The notes beneath the pieces were generated by a model. That model was not told where the DNA came from, did not search any database, and worked only from the letters and a program-made list of their open reading frames with translations. DNA of 64,000 nt. It comes from Variovorax paradoxus. GTDB taxonomy: Bacteria > Pseudomonadota > Gammaproteobacteria > Burkholderiales > Burkholderiaceae_C. The position numbers were made by a program, and so were the translations under genes. The stretch lies in NCBI RefSeq assembly GCF_009498455.1, contig NZ_CP045644.1:930001-994000 (forward strand). Direction: 5' to 3'. Shown piece after piece: positions 17,378-26,734 of this stretch. How positions within the stretch are numbered: position 1 is the first letter of the stretch; each line of letters opens with the position of its first letter.

Positions 17378-18384
17378 CAAACCTCCGGTGGTGGGCCCGG
17401 GCGCAGCCTGCGGTAAGGGTCGGCGCGAAGGTCAAGTTCGTTGATCAATCGACCGATGGCTTGCTTGATCTCTTCCGGCCACTCGACCTTCTGTGCGGTC
17501 CAGACAGTCAGGCGGTTGAAGAACAACCACAGCACATACAGCGGCACCGTGACAGGCATGCTGATGTACTTGAGCAAAGTCTTCCAGGACTGCTCTTTCC
17601 AACGGCGCCCCGGTTGGTCAAGAAAGGGGACGACCGCACCGAAGTCACTCCAGGGCACATACGCGCCAGTGTTCGACACCGGAGGGAACTCACCCTGCAC
17701 GAGCGGCGCAGCACCTTGCTCCATGTAGCGACGGATGTACTCCCACAGGGATGGCACGAAGTCGACGCTGGCGAAGGTGAAGCTGTCGACGATGGTTGGG
17801 TCGTCCTTGCTCTTTCGCACCAGGAAGACAAGGTGGTGCACGCGGCTGGCCGTGGCTGTACTGGCTTGCAGCGTGGCGTGGTGCTCGGCGTCGACCAGGT
17901 CCCAGTCGTAAGCAACAAGGCTGGAGTTGCGATGACCGAAGAAGCGCCAGCGACGGACACCGGACTGGGTGACCTTGTAGACCTTGCGATGCTTGCGGTC
18001 GAAGTAGAGAGGACTGTCGGCGGGGGCGAAGAGTTCGAGGTAGGCGAAGAATGCAAAGAAGGACCAGGAGCCGATGTAGGCGAAGGCCATACCTCCGTAC
18101 GCTTCGTTTCTTATCGCGCTCTCTAGCACAAACGCAGTGAATAAGTACGTGCCAAGCACACCTGTTAAGAAGCAATGCGTCAGGTAGTACCCCCCTCCCC
18201 CCGTCAGGTAGACCCTCTGAAACTCGATGGCATCTGGGTAGACGCCTGTGAGCTTTCCCCCGTGTCCGGCTGCTCCGGTGGCACTTTTTCTTTTGTTGGC
18301 ATAGCGCTCCACAAGCCCGATGACCTTGCCATCGGTGCGGTCCTCGTCGGTGCTGCTCCCGCTGGTGTTGATGCCGCCAATCAT
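17377..18384 (-). CDS. Putative T6SS immunity protein, membrane-associated (copy 2, cognate)
   Basis: This 335-aa product is a near-duplicate of the gene at 16011-17018, with the same predicted topology: two membrane segments at about 67-119 and one near 280-297. Its start overlaps the effector stop by 4 nt (ATGA), the usual arrangement for an effector and its own immunity protein. Divergence from copy 1 is concentrated at residues ~66-98 (the first membrane hairpin), which may be the part that contacts the effector. Confidence 0.7.
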   Translation of the reverse strand: MIGGINTSGSSTDEDRTDGKVIGLVERYANKRKSATGAAGHGGKLTGVYPDAIEFQRVYLTGGGGYYLTHCFLTGVLGTYLFTAFVLESAIRNEAYGGMAFAYIGSWSFFAFFAYLELFAPADSPLYFDRKHRKVYKVTQSGVRRWRFFGHRNSSLVAYDWDLVDAEHHATLQASTATASRVHHLVFLVRKSKDDPTIVDSFTFASVDFVPSLWEYIRRYMEQGAAPLVQGEFPPVSNTGAYVPWSDFGAVVPFLDQPGRRWKEQSWKTLLKYISMPVTVPLYVLWLFFNRLTVWTAQKVEWPEEIKQAIGRLINELDLRADPYRRLRPGPPPEV

Positions 18385-18681
18385 CGAAAGCCGCCCACGC
18401 CATCGCCTCCGAACGGTGGTAGTCGAGGTGCTGGCGCAGCAGGTGGCCCCGGATACTTCTTGAAAAGGCGTTGGTTCTCCTCATCGGCCATGGGCTTGTA
18501 GACCATCTCCGCCGTGATCATGTGGTACTCCAGAAGCTCCCTGCCCTTGTCCTCGTAGCGCCCCTCAGTGTCACGACCGAAGTAGCCCCGCGCGATCCAG
18601 CGTTGCAGCTCGGAGCGTTCGGACAAGACCGCCCACATGGTGGAGGCCACACCGGCGATCAACAGCACCCAGCCCGCACCG
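17377..18681 (-). repeat. Direct repeat unit 2: effector tail plus immunity gene
   Basis: This is the parental-type unit, consisting of the true 3' end of the effector gene and its adjacent immunity gene. It aligns end to end with 16011-17315. Confidence 0.88.
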
Positions 18682-21425
18682 CTGATGAAGACCCCCACTC
18701 CTGCCACCAGTGCTTCCGCACTTGCGCTGGCGATGACGGTCAGTACGACGCGTTGCAGCCCTCTTTTGATCAGCGTCTGCGCTACTTTTTGCGAGGCCGC
18801 GCCGATGGCGCGGTTGGTTGCGCCGCGAGTCAGGAAGTCTGCTGCGATCAATGACATTGCGACGCTGTTCAACCCAAACGCAACTCCTGCGTATAAGTGT
18901 CCGCGGTATGACGCCTCGTCCCCCTTCTGATCCGCCTCTTGCATCTTGCGAAACGACATCACCATATTCAGCACACCACCCGCCACACCCGTCATCGCCG
19001 CCCCTGCCTTCAAGTTGCTCAGCGAACGGCTGACCTGGCTCATCGCAGTACCCCGCGCCGCCCCTTGCGCCTCCACCATCTGAATCTGAAGGCTCGCAGC
19101 CCTGAGGTCCAACGCCCCGCCCACAAAACCCGCCACACCATCCGCCACGCCGAGCAGTTTGTCGAACAGCTTGCTGTTGTCTCCCTTGCCCAGCTCTTGG
19201 AAAAAATCGCGCACCGACCAGATCAGGCCCAACCCTTGCACGACCATCACGGCGCCACCGAAAAATTGATCGGTCCTGAGAGATTTCACATTTGCGTCGA
19301 CGGCCTCTTGCGCGACGTGCGCCTTGACGTTCTTGACCGTTGCGCTGTCGAAGGACTGCAAGTCGGCAGCCTTCACGTGCTCAGTGAACTGCGCCATCGA
19401 CAGCCCGCGCCGGCTGCGCGGCGATGCCCCTGGCAGTTGTGCCGTTTCGTTCGGAATCAAGCCGATATTGGCGGACCCGGCGTCCAACATGACAACCCGT
19501 TGGACGACGATCCTGCTGCCTGCGGGCTTGTTGCGTATGGCTCGGCGGTCGGCTTCGGAATAGTCGAACGGGTTCCTCTCCATGGTCGCCAGGACTGTTT
19601 CCTTTCGCCAGTTGGAGCGCATGACCACATGAAGGCTGGACGCGCCACCTTCAGCGGCAGCGCGCATGGCGTCCAGCAATGCCAGCTCGGCCGCAGCCAA
19701 CGCAGGCAGCCGTTGCAAGTACTTCTGCGCCTTCTGCGGAATCGTCAAACCGTCCGACCATTTGAGGCTCAGTCCGAACTGCAAGGCGCCTGCGGCAATG
19801 GCGGCCAGGTGCCCGCCGCTCACGCCCATGACAGCAGCCTTCATCCAGCTGTACTTCGGGCCCCATTCGGCGGTAACCAGCCCCTTGAAGATGTCCAGCG
19901 TCTTATCGCGCATGTTGTCTTCGTTGTCGCGGTCGGCGTCACCGATCAGCATGGCGTGCACCCTGGAGATCACGTCCTTCTGGTTTCCGAACATCGCGCG
20001 CAAGGGCACCGCGTGCGGGTCGGTGATCGGCGGTTCCAACATCCGCTCGAGATACTGCGCATAGCATTCGGCCGTGCTCAAGGGCTGCGGGTAGTGAATC
20101 AGGTGGCTTTCACCCGCATAGATCGCGCCGGGGCTGGTGGGCGCGGTGTGTTTGTTCGGGTCGCCCTCGTCGAAATGCGTCGCGAAGTACCCGAGCGTTG
20201 CGGAACTGCTTGCCGCGGCAAGCCAGTTTTTTTCATGCAGGGCCAGGCGATCCGCTTCGGTACCGCGCCGGGTTTTGAAGTCCTGCATCCATCTCTCGTG
20301 TTTGCCCGCATCGATCTGGCTGGCGAAAGGCTTCCATTGCGCTGACCCGTAGGCATTCCCCCGTTCGTCGATACGCCGCTCGTGCACGGAGGTGCGGGGC
20401 TTGATCGCCTTGCCGTTGGGACTGCCGTCCGCGGCTGTACCTTGGGTGGGAAACCATTCATAGCCACCCTCACGGTAAAACGGGGTGCCCTTCAGTTCGT
20501 TCCAGCGTTTCTGCGATACGTGGCCGTCCGGCGTGGCGCGCGCCTCGTCCATCGCCGCGCTCTCAATGGACGCCTTGAGGCCGGAGAGCAACTGGTTGGT
20601 CATCAGCGGCCAAGCGACCTCGGGCAGCAGAAGCGCCTCCTTGTCTCGCCTGTCGCGCGCCATGCGAATGCCGTTGAGGTCCGCCGCCAACCCGACCGGG
20701 TCAGGAACGGCAACCACCATCGGCTTGCCTGCGTGACCTGCGTTCTGCCGTTGCATGACAGCCACCAGGGCGCGGGCAGCTTGTGCCGCGGCAATGTCGC
20801 CGGGTGGGTAGAAGGGCGTGGCGTCTTCTTCCAGGCCACCGTGTTTCAGGCTCTGCACCGCGTAGTCGGCCACGTGTCGTTTGAGAAATGCGGCATCGGC
20901 GGCGAAGCCGTGTGTCGGCGGATCGCCCGCGAGGTTCACTTCGACCATCCCGGCGGCTTTGGGGTTTTTCGCTGCGTTGCTTTTGACCGTGTCACTCCAC
21001 CAGTTCATGCTGAAGCCGATCCATACCTTGGCGATGCGCTTGGGTTCAGCAATGCAGAGGGTGCGCACGTCGTGTGGATGGGTGCCCTTCGTGCTGCAGG
21101 CGAATTCACTGCGATCAAAGACGAACGAGCCCTCCGGTATCAGGGCGCCCTGGTTATACACACGGTACGCCAGCCATGGCTTGATCTGGCCCAGTGGTTT
21201 CTCGCCAGGGAAGAATACATAGACGTACCCCTCGCGGCGCAGCAGGCGCAGGGCATATTTCGATTCCGCCTTCAGAGGCGGTAGGCCGAACGCCTTGACG
21301 GTGCCCGCATGCGCGTCGAGTGCGGCAATGCCCTGGGGTGCGATTGCCGGGTCCGTGGCCACAGCGGTAGGCCGCACCAACAGGATCGACTGGCCGCTCT
21401 TGTTGTCACATATCTTGCAGGTCAT
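18381..21425 (-). CDS. T6SS effector, VasX/BTH_I2691-like, putative pore former
   Basis: This 1014-aa protein begins with a short Cys-bearing start (MTCKICDNKSG) and the N-terminal module of VasX/BTH_I2691-type effectors (LLRREGYVYVFFPGEK; IAKVWIGFSMNWW). The C-terminal half has several hydrophobic stretches, near residues 520-545, 730-745, 815-835, 850-875 and 895-940. VasX is a colicin-like effector that permeabilises membranes. The gene follows vgrG and a DUF4123 chaperone and overlaps its immunity gene by 4 nt, the standard effector cassette. Its last ~100 residues recur as an orphan downstream. Family assignment is by recognition of the N-terminus; pore formation is inferred. Confidence 0.82.
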   Translation of the reverse strand: MTCKICDNKSGQSILLVRPTAVATDPAIAPQGIAALDAHAGTVKAFGLPPLKAESKYALRLLRREGYVYVFFPGEKPLGQIKPWLAYRVYNQGALIPEGSFVFDRSEFACSTKGTHPHDVRTLCIAEPKRIAKVWIGFSMNWWSDTVKSNAAKNPKAAGMVEVNLAGDPPTHGFAADAAFLKRHVADYAVQSLKHGGLEEDATPFYPPGDIAAAQAARALVAVMQRQNAGHAGKPMVVAVPDPVGLAADLNGIRMARDRRDKEALLLPEVAWPLMTNQLLSGLKASIESAAMDEARATPDGHVSQKRWNELKGTPFYREGGYEWFPTQGTAADGSPNGKAIKPRTSVHERRIDERGNAYGSAQWKPFASQIDAGKHERWMQDFKTRRGTEADRLALHEKNWLAAASSSATLGYFATHFDEGDPNKHTAPTSPGAIYAGESHLIHYPQPLSTAECYAQYLERMLEPPITDPHAVPLRAMFGNQKDVISRVHAMLIGDADRDNEDNMRDKTLDIFKGLVTAEWGPKYSWMKAAVMGVSGGHLAAIAAGALQFGLSLKWSDGLTIPQKAQKYLQRLPALAAAELALLDAMRAAAEGGASSLHVVMRSNWRKETVLATMERNPFDYSEADRRAIRNKPAGSRIVVQRVVMLDAGSANIGLIPNETAQLPGASPRSRRGLSMAQFTEHVKAADLQSFDSATVKNVKAHVAQEAVDANVKSLRTDQFFGGAVMVVQGLGLIWSVRDFFQELGKGDNSKLFDKLLGVADGVAGFVGGALDLRAASLQIQMVEAQGAARGTAMSQVSRSLSNLKAGAAMTGVAGGVLNMVMSFRKMQEADQKGDEASYRGHLYAGVAFGLNSVAMSLIAADFLTRGATNRAIGAASQKVAQTLIKRGLQRVVLTVIASASAEALVAGVGVFISGAGWVLLIAGVASTMWAVLSERSELQRWIARGYFGRDTEGRYEDKGRELLEYHMITAEMVYKPMADEENQRLFKKYPGPPAAPAPRLPPFGGDGVGGFR

Positions 21426-21473
21426 GGGGTTCGGCGAGTGTTCGGAAAGGGTGGAGCAGTGGATGCGGCGCGA

Positions 21474-22430
21474 TCAGGGTTGGCGACCCGGCCGCGGCGA
21501 TGCGGTGTCGCTGTCGGTCCAATGCCCACGCAGGGCTTGCAGCCTGTCGGCCAGAGGCTGCTGCGTTTGCAGGCAGCGCGCGATGCGACCCGGCAGATCG
21601 GGGTATTGCTCGAAGGCGGAAAACCGCAAGGCTTCAGCCGCATAGGCGGCCAGATCCCGGGGCTCGTGCAGGCCGTGCCGGCGTGCGCGAGCAAGCGGTG
21701 CCACCACTTGCGCCACGGCGTCGTCTGGCAGCGGGTGACGAAAGCCCTGCCATGCCATCAGGCTGCGGTTGATGGCTTCAGCCTCGATCACGCATTGCCA
21801 GTGTGCGGCGTTCAATTGCAGCAGTTGATTCACGGCCGGGCCGGACTGGCCGTGCAACATCTGGAGCGCGAAGTTCGCATCGAGATAGATCCAGTGCGCC
21901 ACGCCTTTCAACTGCCGCGACCAATCGATTGCCGGCGATTCAAGACGGTGCAGCAGTGCCAGCACGCGGCGATCGGCCAGGCGCAGATAGTGACCGCCGC
22001 CGGGCGCGTTGCGCGCCTGAAGCAGCGCGCCGATCTGCCGAGCCAGCGTGGCACCGTCATTCGGCGCGTGTGGCTGCAGCCACCCGCCGATGCGGCAGGG
22101 GCCACATCCGTTCGCGCAGGCGCGCAAGTGCTCTTCGGCGGCCCAGGCGATGCTCTGCGCGAGCAAGGGGTCGTTCGCATCCTGGAGTTCGACCAGGTAA
22201 GGCAACTGCTCCGCAGGCGATTGCAAAGCGTCGCCGGTCACGGGATGGCGTGGATGGGTGTCGATTGGCGGCGAAACGTCGCTGGACATCGGATCGATCA
22301 GCAAGTACACGGGGCCAGCGGCCAACTGCCGCGCGAGCGACGACGTCAACGCATCGAGCAAATCGTCAGGCATGGCATCCCAGGGCCAATCTGCGGGAGT
22401 TTCAAGAGCGGGAGTGGTCATGCCCGTCAT
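21474..22430 (-). CDS. DUF4123-domain T6SS effector chaperone
   Basis: DUF4123 (Tap/TEC) proteins load an effector onto VgrG. The 318-aa product has the expected N-terminal core: VYLLIDPM, then LPYLVELQDANDPLL and IGGWLQ, with HYLRLADRRVL further on. The C-terminal half is specific to this effector type. The ATG at 22430 lies one base after the vgrG stop, with GGAG 10 nt upstream; a second ATG three codons on is possible. Its position between vgrG and the effector supports the role. Confidence 0.82.
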   Translation of the reverse strand: MTGMTTPALETPADWPWDAMPDDLLDALTSSLARQLAAGPVYLLIDPMSSDVSPPIDTHPRHPVTGDALQSPAEQLPYLVELQDANDPLLAQSIAWAAEEHLRACANGCGPCRIGGWLQPHAPNDGATLARQIGALLQARNAPGGGHYLRLADRRVLALLHRLESPAIDWSRQLKGVAHWIYLDANFALQMLHGQSGPAVNQLLQLNAAHWQCVIEAEAINRSLMAWQGFRHPLPDDAVAQVVAPLARARRHGLHEPRDLAAYAAEALRFSAFEQYPDLPGRIARCLQTQQPLADRLQALRGHWTDSDTASPRPGRQP

Positions 22431-22431
22431 G

Positions 22432-24927
22432 TCAGATGACTCCAGCGCCCCCGTTTGCCGGACCGCCGTTCGCCGGGCCACAGCCCTTGAACGTTTGCGG
22501 ACTCAGCGGCAACTTCGCCGGCCCCACCTTGACATGGCTCGCCGCATGCTCGATCCATCCACCCGGCGTTCCGTGCAAGATGCTTGTGCTGCTCCACTCG
22601 GTGAAACTTCCACCACCGTTGACCACCACTTTGATCGGTGCGGTGATGCGGATCTCGCTGGTGGTGCTTGTGATGCGGACGGCCTTCTTGGCGGTCAGAT
22701 TCATCGCATCCTTGTGGGCTTCGATCTGGAACTTGCCGTTGCCGGCGATCCACTTCATGCCGCCTCGGAGTGCAAACAAGCGGATGCCGTTCTTGGCGCT
22801 GACGAGAAGCCGTTTCGCCGCACTGATGCTGGTATGGCCCTGGCTGCTGATCGCGATGTGTTCGCCGGCTTGCAGATGAAAGCTGCCGGGCGTGGTGGCA
22901 GCGAAGCCGGCGGCGCTGGCGAGTACCAACTGGGCTTCAGTGAGTTCGGGGAATCGGCCTTGGGCCTTGTCACCACCGCGGCCCTTGATAGCGTCGTTCT
23001 GCGCTTTGAGCGCCTGGACTACCAGAGCTTGGTCTTCGCCGCCGCTTTGAGCTTTGGCTGTCGCCGCAGCTTCCGCAAGACCTTCGTGCTGATCCTGAGC
23101 AGCCTTCAATCGCTGGGTAGTCTCCCCCATGTCTTTGGCATGGTTCGCCGCGTTGCCCCTTGCCTCGGTCGTGATGAGCATCCCGTCCTGCGCCCTGAGT
23201 ACCCCATGGGCGTCCGTGCGTAGCTCGAACCCCTCGCCCCTGGGGTCTTTTCTGCCCGCGTTGTCCTCGATGCGCGTGATGGCCCCCAAGCTCAGGCTTG
23301 AGCTCTGGTGATCACTCTTGAGCTGCACCTGGATTTTGTCGGCCGTGTCATCCAGGATCAGGTGATTCGATCGGCCCGCTGCACTGTTGCCCCCACCCTC
23401 GGTCAGCTCCCTGCTCCTGAACCCGCTGAGTGCACTCTGGCCGGGGAGTTGCCACGGCGGCAGGTTCACCTGGTTGTGCACTCTTCCCATGCAGATCGGC
23501 AGGTCTGCGTCTCCCGCAATGAAGCTGACGATGACCTCCTGACCAATGCGCGGAATCTGGATGCCCCCGAGCTGGTTGCCTGCCCAAGGTGAACTCACCC
23601 GCACCCAGCAGCTGCTGTGCTGGTTCTTCTCTCCCAGCCGGTCCCAGGGGAACTGCACCTTGATGCGCCCCAGCTCGTCGGTCCACAGGTTCTGCCCCTC
23701 GGGGCCCACCACCAGCGCGACCTGGGGGCCCACCATGGCGGGCTTGGGTTGTGTCGGCTCGGGACGCAAGGGTTCTGTGACGGGGTGGGCCGTGAAGTCG
23801 ACCTGCACGCGCCACTGCTGCTTGCGGTCAGGAATGGCCTCGCGATTCTGGCTGTCTTCGGCCACATCCTCGATGAGGAAGCGGGTGTCCAGGATCAGGT
23901 ACTCGGCGTTGGCCGATTCCCTCGGGTGCTTCTTCAATTGGAAGGTGCACCCGGGCACCATGCCGCGAAGGTTGCCGCTGCCCTGGGCCCGGGCGCCGTG
24001 GGTGCGCAAGGCCTGCATGCGCAGCAGGGACAGAAGGCGGCCCTCGTCTTGAGGGCTGTTGCTGCCCGCTCCTGCGTTTGGCTGGGCGTAGTGGCTACTC
24101 CCCGCTGCGGATGCATGCCACTGGTAGACCTCCCCATCGGCCTGCCCGGTGGGCCGAGGATCAGCTCTCGATACACCCAGGTCAGCCCTGGGCCGGGTGT
24201 AGTCGTAGTCCCGGGTGGCGTACTTCCCACTGGTGAGTTGATGGGCAGGCACGAAGCTGTGGATGTACTCGGCATCGATCTTCCAGCCCGGGGCGTGGTA
24301 CTCGACTTGTTCGTACAGCGCATCGCCAGCCGAATACGCACCCATGGCATCCGAGAGCACCAAGCGGTGCTTGCCGTCCGAATGCTCGAAGTGGTAGCTG
24401 ATGCCCCATTCCTGGCACAGGCGGGCAAAGAAGGCGAAGTCGCTCTCGTTGAACTGGGTCTGGTAGTCGCGCGCCGGGTAGTGCTCGATCAGGCGCTTGT
24501 CCACGGGGAAGGCGTAGCTGGCGAGCAGTGCGTCCAGGATCTGAACGACGCTGAGGTTCTGGAAGATCCTGCAGTCGGTGCGCAGGGTGGCCAGGTGCAG
24601 CCAGGGGCGAAGGGTGAGCTTGTACTGGACGTGGCGGCCTTCTTCGCCCCAAAGGGCCGCGTCGGTGATCAGGGCGTTGAGCTGGCGAGGGACAGAACCA
24701 TCGAGTTCGATCTCGCAGCTGATCTCGCGGCCGATGAACGCATCGAGATCAAAGTCGGCGCCAGAAGAGACGCCGGACAGAGCCAGCACATCCGGGGTCT
24801 TGAGAAAGAGCTCGTAGGCAAACAGGCCATTGAGCCCCTCATGCCCCGACAGCCGCACAGGCTCCAGCACGGGGCGACCAAGAACAACAGGAATCGCAGC
24901 AGAAGAAACAGACAGCGTGCGCGGCAT
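22432..24927 (-). CDS. vgrG: T6SS spike protein VgrG (copy 1)
   Basis: This 831-aa protein forms the trimeric needle tip. It has a gp27-like base (about 1-310), a gp5-like OB fold (about 400-480, with LGRIKVQFPWDR and SSCWVRVSSPWAG) and a C-terminal DUF2345 beta-prism (about 600-760). The C-terminus ends in a Gly/Pro/Asn-rich tail with no added enzymatic domain, so it probably carries its effector through the DUF4123 adaptor. AAGGAAG upstream of the ATG is a good ribosome-binding site. The first ~610 codons and 75 bp of leader are a near-identical inverted copy of the vgrG at 46238. Confidence 0.97.
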   Translation of the reverse strand: MPRTLSVSSAAIPVVLGRPVLEPVRLSGHEGLNGLFAYELFLKTPDVLALSGVSSGADFDLDAFIGREISCEIELDGSVPRQLNALITDAALWGEEGRHVQYKLTLRPWLHLATLRTDCRIFQNLSVVQILDALLASYAFPVDKRLIEHYPARDYQTQFNESDFAFFARLCQEWGISYHFEHSDGKHRLVLSDAMGAYSAGDALYEQVEYHAPGWKIDAEYIHSFVPAHQLTSGKYATRDYDYTRPRADLGVSRADPRPTGQADGEVYQWHASAAGSSHYAQPNAGAGSNSPQDEGRLLSLLRMQALRTHGARAQGSGNLRGMVPGCTFQLKKHPRESANAEYLILDTRFLIEDVAEDSQNREAIPDRKQQWRVQVDFTAHPVTEPLRPEPTQPKPAMVGPQVALVVGPEGQNLWTDELGRIKVQFPWDRLGEKNQHSSCWVRVSSPWAGNQLGGIQIPRIGQEVIVSFIAGDADLPICMGRVHNQVNLPPWQLPGQSALSGFRSRELTEGGGNSAAGRSNHLILDDTADKIQVQLKSDHQSSSLSLGAITRIEDNAGRKDPRGEGFELRTDAHGVLRAQDGMLITTEARGNAANHAKDMGETTQRLKAAQDQHEGLAEAAATAKAQSGGEDQALVVQALKAQNDAIKGRGGDKAQGRFPELTEAQLVLASAAGFAATTPGSFHLQAGEHIAISSQGHTSISAAKRLLVSAKNGIRLFALRGGMKWIAGNGKFQIEAHKDAMNLTAKKAVRITSTTSEIRITAPIKVVVNGGGSFTEWSSTSILHGTPGGWIEHAASHVKVGPAKLPLSPQTFKGCGPANGGPANGGAGVI

Positions 24928-25002
24928 CGACGACTTCCTTGGGAGGAAAACAGGTCGCGCAGTTTGCGAGCCGCATCGCGATCACACTGATAACAATGGT
25001 CA
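23090..25002 (-). repeat. Long inverted repeat, vgrG copy 1 side
   Basis: About 1.9 kb covering the vgrG leader and first ~610 codons. It matches 46163-48075 in opposite orientation. Homology stops abruptly at 25002 upstream (after TGACCATTG on the minus strand) and fades after MGETTQRLK within the coding region. One small divergent patch corresponds to the QWHA...GR segment. Confidence 0.93.
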
Positions 25003-25006
25003 AACT

Positions 25007-25032
25007 CCACGCACCGCTCCTTCGATGCGTGG
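25007..25032. terminator. Hairpin after the DUF2628 gene
   Basis: CCACGCA and TGCGTGG form a 7-bp perfect stem with a 12-nt loop. A T5 run follows on the plus strand (GGATTTTT); on the minus strand the following sequence is only AGTTTG. It lies 26 nt after the DUF2628 stop and just before the vgrG leader, so it may separate the two genes. The minus-strand terminator would be weak. Confidence 0.45.
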
Positions 25033-25057
25033 GATTTTTCATGCCGCACGACGCTTC

Positions 25058-25435
25058 TCAGCGCATCCCGGGTTTCGTTACAGCAGCCGCATGCCCCTGA
25101 ATCAACGCCATCTCCACATTGGCGGCTTGCACCACCGCGATCTCCTCGTAGCCCCTGCGAATGTATTGCCCCACGCGCAAGGCGTTCCCGCCGATGCCGA
25201 ACCCCACTGACACAACGACAGAGAGCACGTTGAGCAACCCATCCGCGACCCCCGTTCCGATGGTGTCTTCTCCAAGGATGATGAGCGTCGCCACGCCCAT
25301 AAGGCCCAGCCCCACCCACCACATGCGATGGAAAAGGGCCCAGAACGCCCCGAAGAAAAAACCCGGCCAGCTCCATCCGTCCTTGATGGCCTGCACACTG
25401 CCGAGGGGGTCCTTGAATATCTTGTAGGTCTTCAT
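25058..25435 (-). CDS. DUF2628-family small membrane protein
   Basis: This 125-aa protein begins MKTYKIFKDPLGSVQAIKDGWSW-like text and has two or three membrane segments (FFFGAFWALFHRMWWVGLGL; GLLNVLSVVVSVGFGI), the layout of DUF2628 proteins. The chosen ATG has GGAAGG upstream and skips an unlikely Arg-rich N-terminal extension. The family has no established function. It lies upstream of the vgrG operon on the same strand, with a hairpin between. Confidence 0.75.
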   Translation of the reverse strand: MKTYKIFKDPLGSVQAIKDGWSWPGFFFGAFWALFHRMWWVGLGLMGVATLIILGEDTIGTGVADGLLNVLSVVVSVGFGIGGNALRVGQYIRRGYEEIAVVQAANVEMALIQGHAAAVTKPGMR

Positions 25436-25705
25436 TGCATAACTGCCTTCCCGATAGGGATCGTTGTTGTCGGATGTGGGCTCTCGCCCCGTCCTCTCTC
25501 CGGCGAGAAGCGAGCAACGCACAGAGCCGTTCGCAAGAACGCCTTCGACAGCAGCAGCCTTCACACGGAAAGAGGTCGCGCAGTGTGGAAGCCACCACGC
25601 GTTTGCATTGACAACAATGGTCGCCCGCCGCGACCTGTGTTCAGAAACCCGCGCGAAGCGAGCGATTTGTCATGAGCACGGCCTGCGCTGTGCGCTGGCC
25701 GCGCC
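25436..25705. other. Intergenic region with a degenerate copy of the vgrG leader
   Basis: About 270 bp between DUF2628 and the PhnD-like gene. On the minus strand, 25567-25625 reads GACCATTGTTGTCAATGC and later ACTGCGCGACCT, aligning with the vgrG leader (GACCATTGTTATCAGTGT...ACTGCGCGACCT). No other gene is seen. Confidence 0.6.
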
Positions 25706-26734
25706 TCAGCGGGATCCGCTCGACGCTTTCAGCGCCTCCACCTGCGCCGCATACGCCTTCTCGATGCGCTGCAACCGCTGCTCCCGCGCCGCATCGTTGA
25801 CCCACGCGGCCGCCAGCGCGCGCTGGCGCCCCAGCTGGTACTCGAGCTTCGCTTCCGGCAACAGCGCACTGTCGTCCGCCGCGACATACCCATACGCCGC
25901 GCGCAGATCCTTCAACACTTCACGCTCGGCGTCCGCACGCATCCCTTTGCCTTTGCCATACCCGACCAGAAAGGCCTGCAGCTTGGCCTGAAACTCGGGC
26001 GGGTAGTCACGCCGCACCACCATCGGCGCGCCGGGCGGCGGCTCGGACTCCCAGATCACCTGCAGCCGCGCGGCCTCGACCGGGAACTGATCGCGAAAGC
26101 GTTCGAAGTCGGTGGTGTTGTTGGTGGCGACGTCGGCGTCGCCATTCGCCACGGCCAGTGCGGTGGCCTGGTGGGTGCCGACGAACTCGCTGCGAAAGCG
26201 GGTTTCCATCTCGATGTTCTTCGGCAGGAAGAGCTGGCTCTGCGGCACGATGAAGCCGGTGACCGAGCGGCTGTCGCCGCGCGCGAGCCGCCAGCGTTCG
26301 GGCTGGGCCAGCAGGCCTTCGAGCGTGTTGAGCGGCCCGACTTTGCGCGCGAGCAGCACGGCGCGGTGCTCGGGCATGCCGTCGCGCCGCGCGATCTGCG
26401 CGACGACCTTCATGCGCCGCTGCATCACCGCATCGAGCGCCATCTTGGCCGAGAGAAAAGCCATGTCGATCTCGTCGCGGCCGATGGCGCGGTCGAGCTC
26501 TTCGTACGATGGCACCGAGTACGCGCTGACAGGCAAGCCCAGCGCGCGGCTCATGTCGGCCATGAGCGGCGTCCACAAGGCGCGCGACTCGACGGTGCCG
26601 CCCAGCGGCAGCACGCCGAAGCGCACTTCCTTGATCGCCGATGTGCCCTTGGCGGCGGGCGCGGGCTGCGCACCTGCCCAGCAGGACGCCATCAGCGACG
26701 ACGCGGCCAGCGCGAGCACCGTGCGACGGTTCAA
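25706..26734 (-). CDS. PhnD-like periplasmic substrate-binding protein (second of pair)
   Basis: This 342-aa protein has a signal peptide with an RR start (NRRTVLALAASSL) and the PhnD-type binding fold: RFGVLPLGGTVESR, then EIDMAFLSAKMALDAV and DADVATNNTTDF. The family binds phosphonates and similar anions for ABC importers, but no permease or ATPase gene is nearby. The start is a TTG overlapping the upstream stop (TTGA) with AAGGA ahead of it, so it is coupled to its paralogue; the two proteins are about half identical by eye. A sensory partner role for the divergent histidine kinase is inferred. Confidence 0.82.
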   Translation of the reverse strand: MNRRTVLALAASSLMASCWAGAQPAPAAKGTSAIKEVRFGVLPLGGTVESRALWTPLMADMSRALGLPVSAYSVPSYEELDRAIGRDEIDMAFLSAKMALDAVMQRRMKVVAQIARRDGMPEHRAVLLARKVGPLNTLEGLLAQPERWRLARGDSRSVTGFIVPQSQLFLPKNIEMETRFRSEFVGTHQATALAVANGDADVATNNTTDFERFRDQFPVEAARLQVIWESEPPPGAPMVVRRDYPPEFQAKLQAFLVGYGKGKGMRADAEREVLKDLRAAYGYVAADDSALLPEAKLEYQLGRQRALAAAWVNDAAREQRLQRIEKAYAAQVEALKASSGSR

